NCBI GenBank assembly: GCA_020047885.1
Contig: JAIFNF010000101.1
Location: forward strand, 1-8,949
Origin: Gammaproteobacteria bacterium
Lineage (GTDB): Bacteria > Pseudomonadota > Gammaproteobacteria > Competibacterales > Competibacteraceae
Length of the DNA stretch: 8,949 nt
Reading direction: 5' to 3'
Part shown: positions 7,473 to 8,949 of the stretch, one piece after another
Numbering within the stretch: position 1 is the stretch's first letter
Layout: every line of letters begins with the position of its first letter
The notes under the pieces: generated by a model
Told to the model about the DNA's origin: nothing
What the model saw: only the letters and a program-made list of their open reading frames with translations
Databases searched by the model: none
Program-made: the position numbers and the translations under genes

Positions 7473-8789
7473 TTACAGGTTATAACCACGCTCGTCGTGC
7501 AGGGCGATATCCAGACCCTCGGTCTCCTGATCGCCAGTGACCCGCAGACCGATGACCACATCCACGAGCTTCAGGATCACATAGCTCAGGACGGTGGTGT
7601 AAACGACCGTGAACAACACACCTTTGGTTTGTATCCATAACTGCGTAGCGATTGACACGCCTTCGGCCAAACCCTTGCCGCCCAGCGCGACATCGGCGCA
7701 CAGCCCCGTCAGAATCGCGCCCAGGATACCGCCGACCGCATGGACGCCGAAGACGTCGAGTGAATCGTCATAACCCAGCGCTCGCTTGAGTTTGGTGGAA
7801 GCCAGGAAGCAAACCGCGCCGGAGGCCAGGCCGATCAGTAGCGCCCCCATCGGTCCCGCTGTCCCGGAGGCCGGGGTAATCGCCACCAAACCCGCGACCG
7901 CACCAGAGGCGATACCCAATACGCTCGGTTTGCCATGGGTGACCCACTCTGCGAACATCCAGGTCAGCGCCGCCATGGCCGTTGCAATCTGCGTGACCGC
8001 CATGGCCATGCCCGCATCGCCATTCGCCGCGACCGCACTGCCCGCGTTGAAACCAAACCAGCCGACCCACAGCATGGAAGCACCCATGATGGTGAAGTTG
8101 AGGTTATGCGGGGGCATGGCGGTGGTCGGATAACCCTTACGCTTACCTAGAACCAAACAGGCGACAAAGCCGGCGATACCCGCATTAATATGCACCACCG
8201 TACCGCCCGCGAAGTCCAGAACGCCCCAGTCCCACATCAGTGCGCCGTCGCCGCCCCAGACCATGTGCGCAATCGGCGCGTACACCACAGTGAACCAGAT
8301 CGTCATGAACATTAACAACGCGGAAAACTTCATCCGTTCGGCAAAGGCCCCCACAATGAGCGCCGGGGTAATAATCGCAAAAGTCATCTGGAACGTCATG
8401 AATACGGTTTCGGGAATGGTCAGCGTCAGGCTGTCGCGGGCGATGCCGCTCAGAAATGCCTTATCGAAACCGCCGACAAACGTCGCCAGGTTAATGGCTT
8501 CCTTGGTCATGCCGGTCGTGTCAAACGCCATGCTATAGCCATAGATCGTCCACAGCACAGTCATCAATGCGGTAATAGCGAAGCACTGCATCATCACCGA
8601 CAGCACGTTTTTGGCGCGCACCATGCCCGCGTAGAACAGCGACAGGCCGGGGATGGTCATGAACAGGACCAAAGCGGTCGACGTCAACATCCAGGCCGTA
8701 TCGCCGGAATTCAGCGCCAGCGTCGGCGTCAGCGCCGCCAGCAGCGCTACCCAGCCGCTCTGTTTAACTACTTGCATCATTCGGGTCAT
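7473..8789 (-). CDS. amtB: Ammonium channel/transporter, Amt family
   Basis: A 438-residue inner-membrane ammonium channel. The N-terminus (about 1-26, with a hydrophobic core before TPTLALNSGD) looks like a cleaved signal peptide, as in E. coli AmtB. About eleven membrane helices follow. Seen: DTAWMLTSTALVLFMTIPGL, FYAGMVRAKNVLSVMMQ, GAFAERMKF, D192 and H200 in DFAGGTVVHINAG, WVGWFGFNAGSA, and H350 in DVFGVHAVGG. H200 and H350 correspond to the twin pore histidines of AmtB, and D192 to its structural aspartate, so the pore looks functional. ATG 8789 has a GGAG ten bases upstream; ATG 8780 is possible. It lies between two PII genes on the same strand, which fits PII blocking the channel when nitrogen is plentiful. 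The C-terminal tail DERGYNL is cytoplasmic. The 68-base gap to the upstream PII gene has only a small CCGG hairpin, so co-transcription is plausible. Confidence 0.95.
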   Translation of the reverse strand: MTRMMQVVKQSGWVALLAALTPTLALNSGDTAWMLTSTALVLFMTIPGLSLFYAGMVRAKNVLSVMMQCFAITALMTVLWTIYGYSMAFDTTGMTKEAINLATFVGGFDKAFLSGIARDSLTLTIPETVFMTFQMTFAIITPALIVGAFAERMKFSALLMFMTIWFTVVYAPIAHMVWGGDGALMWDWGVLDFAGGTVVHINAGIAGFVACLVLGKRKGYPTTAMPPHNLNFTIMGASMLWVGWFGFNAGSAVAANGDAGMAMAVTQIATAMAALTWMFAEWVTHGKPSVLGIASGAVAGLVAITPASGTAGPMGALLIGLASGAVCFLASTKLKRALGYDDSLDVFGVHAVGGILGAILTGLCADVALGGKGLAEGVSIATQLWIQTKGVLFTVVYTTVLSYVILKLVDVVIGLRVTGDQETEGLDIALHDERGYNL

Positions 8790-8857
8790 GAGTGGAGTTC
8801 TCCAAGGTTAAAGTCGGTCATTGCGTTAACCGGGACAAGCGACCGGAAAAACCGGCG

Positions 8858-8949
8858 TTACAACGCTTCCGGTCCGGATTCGCCCGTGCGGATGCGCACG
8901 GCATTTTCCAGGTCATAAATAAAAATCTTGCCGTCGCCCACCTTGCCGG
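8858..8949 (-). CDS. Second PII nitrogen regulatory protein, C-terminal end (partial)
   Basis: The last 29 whole codons of a gene whose start lies beyond the right edge; the stop is TAA at 8860-8858. The peptide, [13 protein letters not shown] then ENAVRIRTGESGPEAL, is the PII B-loop and C-loop region, with the conserved GDGK and RIRTGE. It is clearly related to the complete PII of this window but not identical (GKVGDGK versus GKIGDGK, ENAV versus ERAI, ESGPEAL versus EIGPSAL). It lies directly upstream of amt, the classic glnK-amtB order. The T-loop is not visible, so uridylylation cannot be judged. Confidence 0.92.
   Translation of the reverse strand, partial: GKVGDGKIFIYDLENAVRIRTGESGPEAL

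Noticed and set aside
8843..8855. A small CCGG hairpin with a five-base A/T loop between the right-hand PII gene and amt
   Set aside because: The stem is only four or five pairs and no T-run follows on the minus strand, so it is too weak to call a terminator.

Overview
The window looks like a chromosomal stretch from a moderately GC-rich proteobacterium, most likely a gammaproteobacterium. Three points suggest this: an SAH riboswitch between metK and ahcY, a PII/Amt nitrogen module of the proteobacterial kind, and a PrtD/RsaD-type type I secretion pair. I cannot name the genus from sequence alone. No rRNA, tRNA, CRISPR array, insertion sequence or phage gene is visible.

Layout. Bases 1-103 (+) are the 3' end of metK. 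Bases 104-270 hold a short repeat cluster and then a well-formed S-adenosylhomocysteine riboswitch directly ahead of ahcY. The ahcY reading frame (271-1672, +) is broken: the first 49 codons are in one frame and the rest is in another. Comparison with the conserved family sequence suggests about 17 nt are missing near position 418. A strong intrinsic terminator follows ahcY. After a 150-base gene-free, AT-richer stretch come two co-directional genes (1872-5037, +) for the inner-membrane half of a type I secretion system: an ABC transporter/ATPase and its HlyD-family adaptor. Neither an outer-membrane TolC-like protein nor a secreted substrate is encoded here.

From base 5000 on, all genes are on the minus strand. 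rmd and gmd (5000-6947) overlap each other and should convert GDP-mannose to GDP-D-rhamnose. The 3' end of rmd overlaps the 3' end of the adaptor gene tail to tail. Further right, and read before gmd, is a nitrogen module: a PII gene at the right edge (partial), an Amt ammonium channel gene, and a complete second PII gene. A hairpin terminator separates this module from gmd.

How the parts work together. metK makes S-adenosylmethionine, methyltransferases turn it into S-adenosylhomocysteine (SAH), and the riboswitch should raise ahcY expression when SAH accumulates. The frameshift would defeat this unless it is a sequencing error. The type I exporter and the GDP-rhamnose genes may both serve the cell surface, as in the Caulobacter S-layer export locus, but that link is inference. 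The two PII proteins and Amt form a standard ammonium sensing and uptake unit. I found no clearly novel system. The broken ahcY behind an intact riboswitch is the most notable signal.
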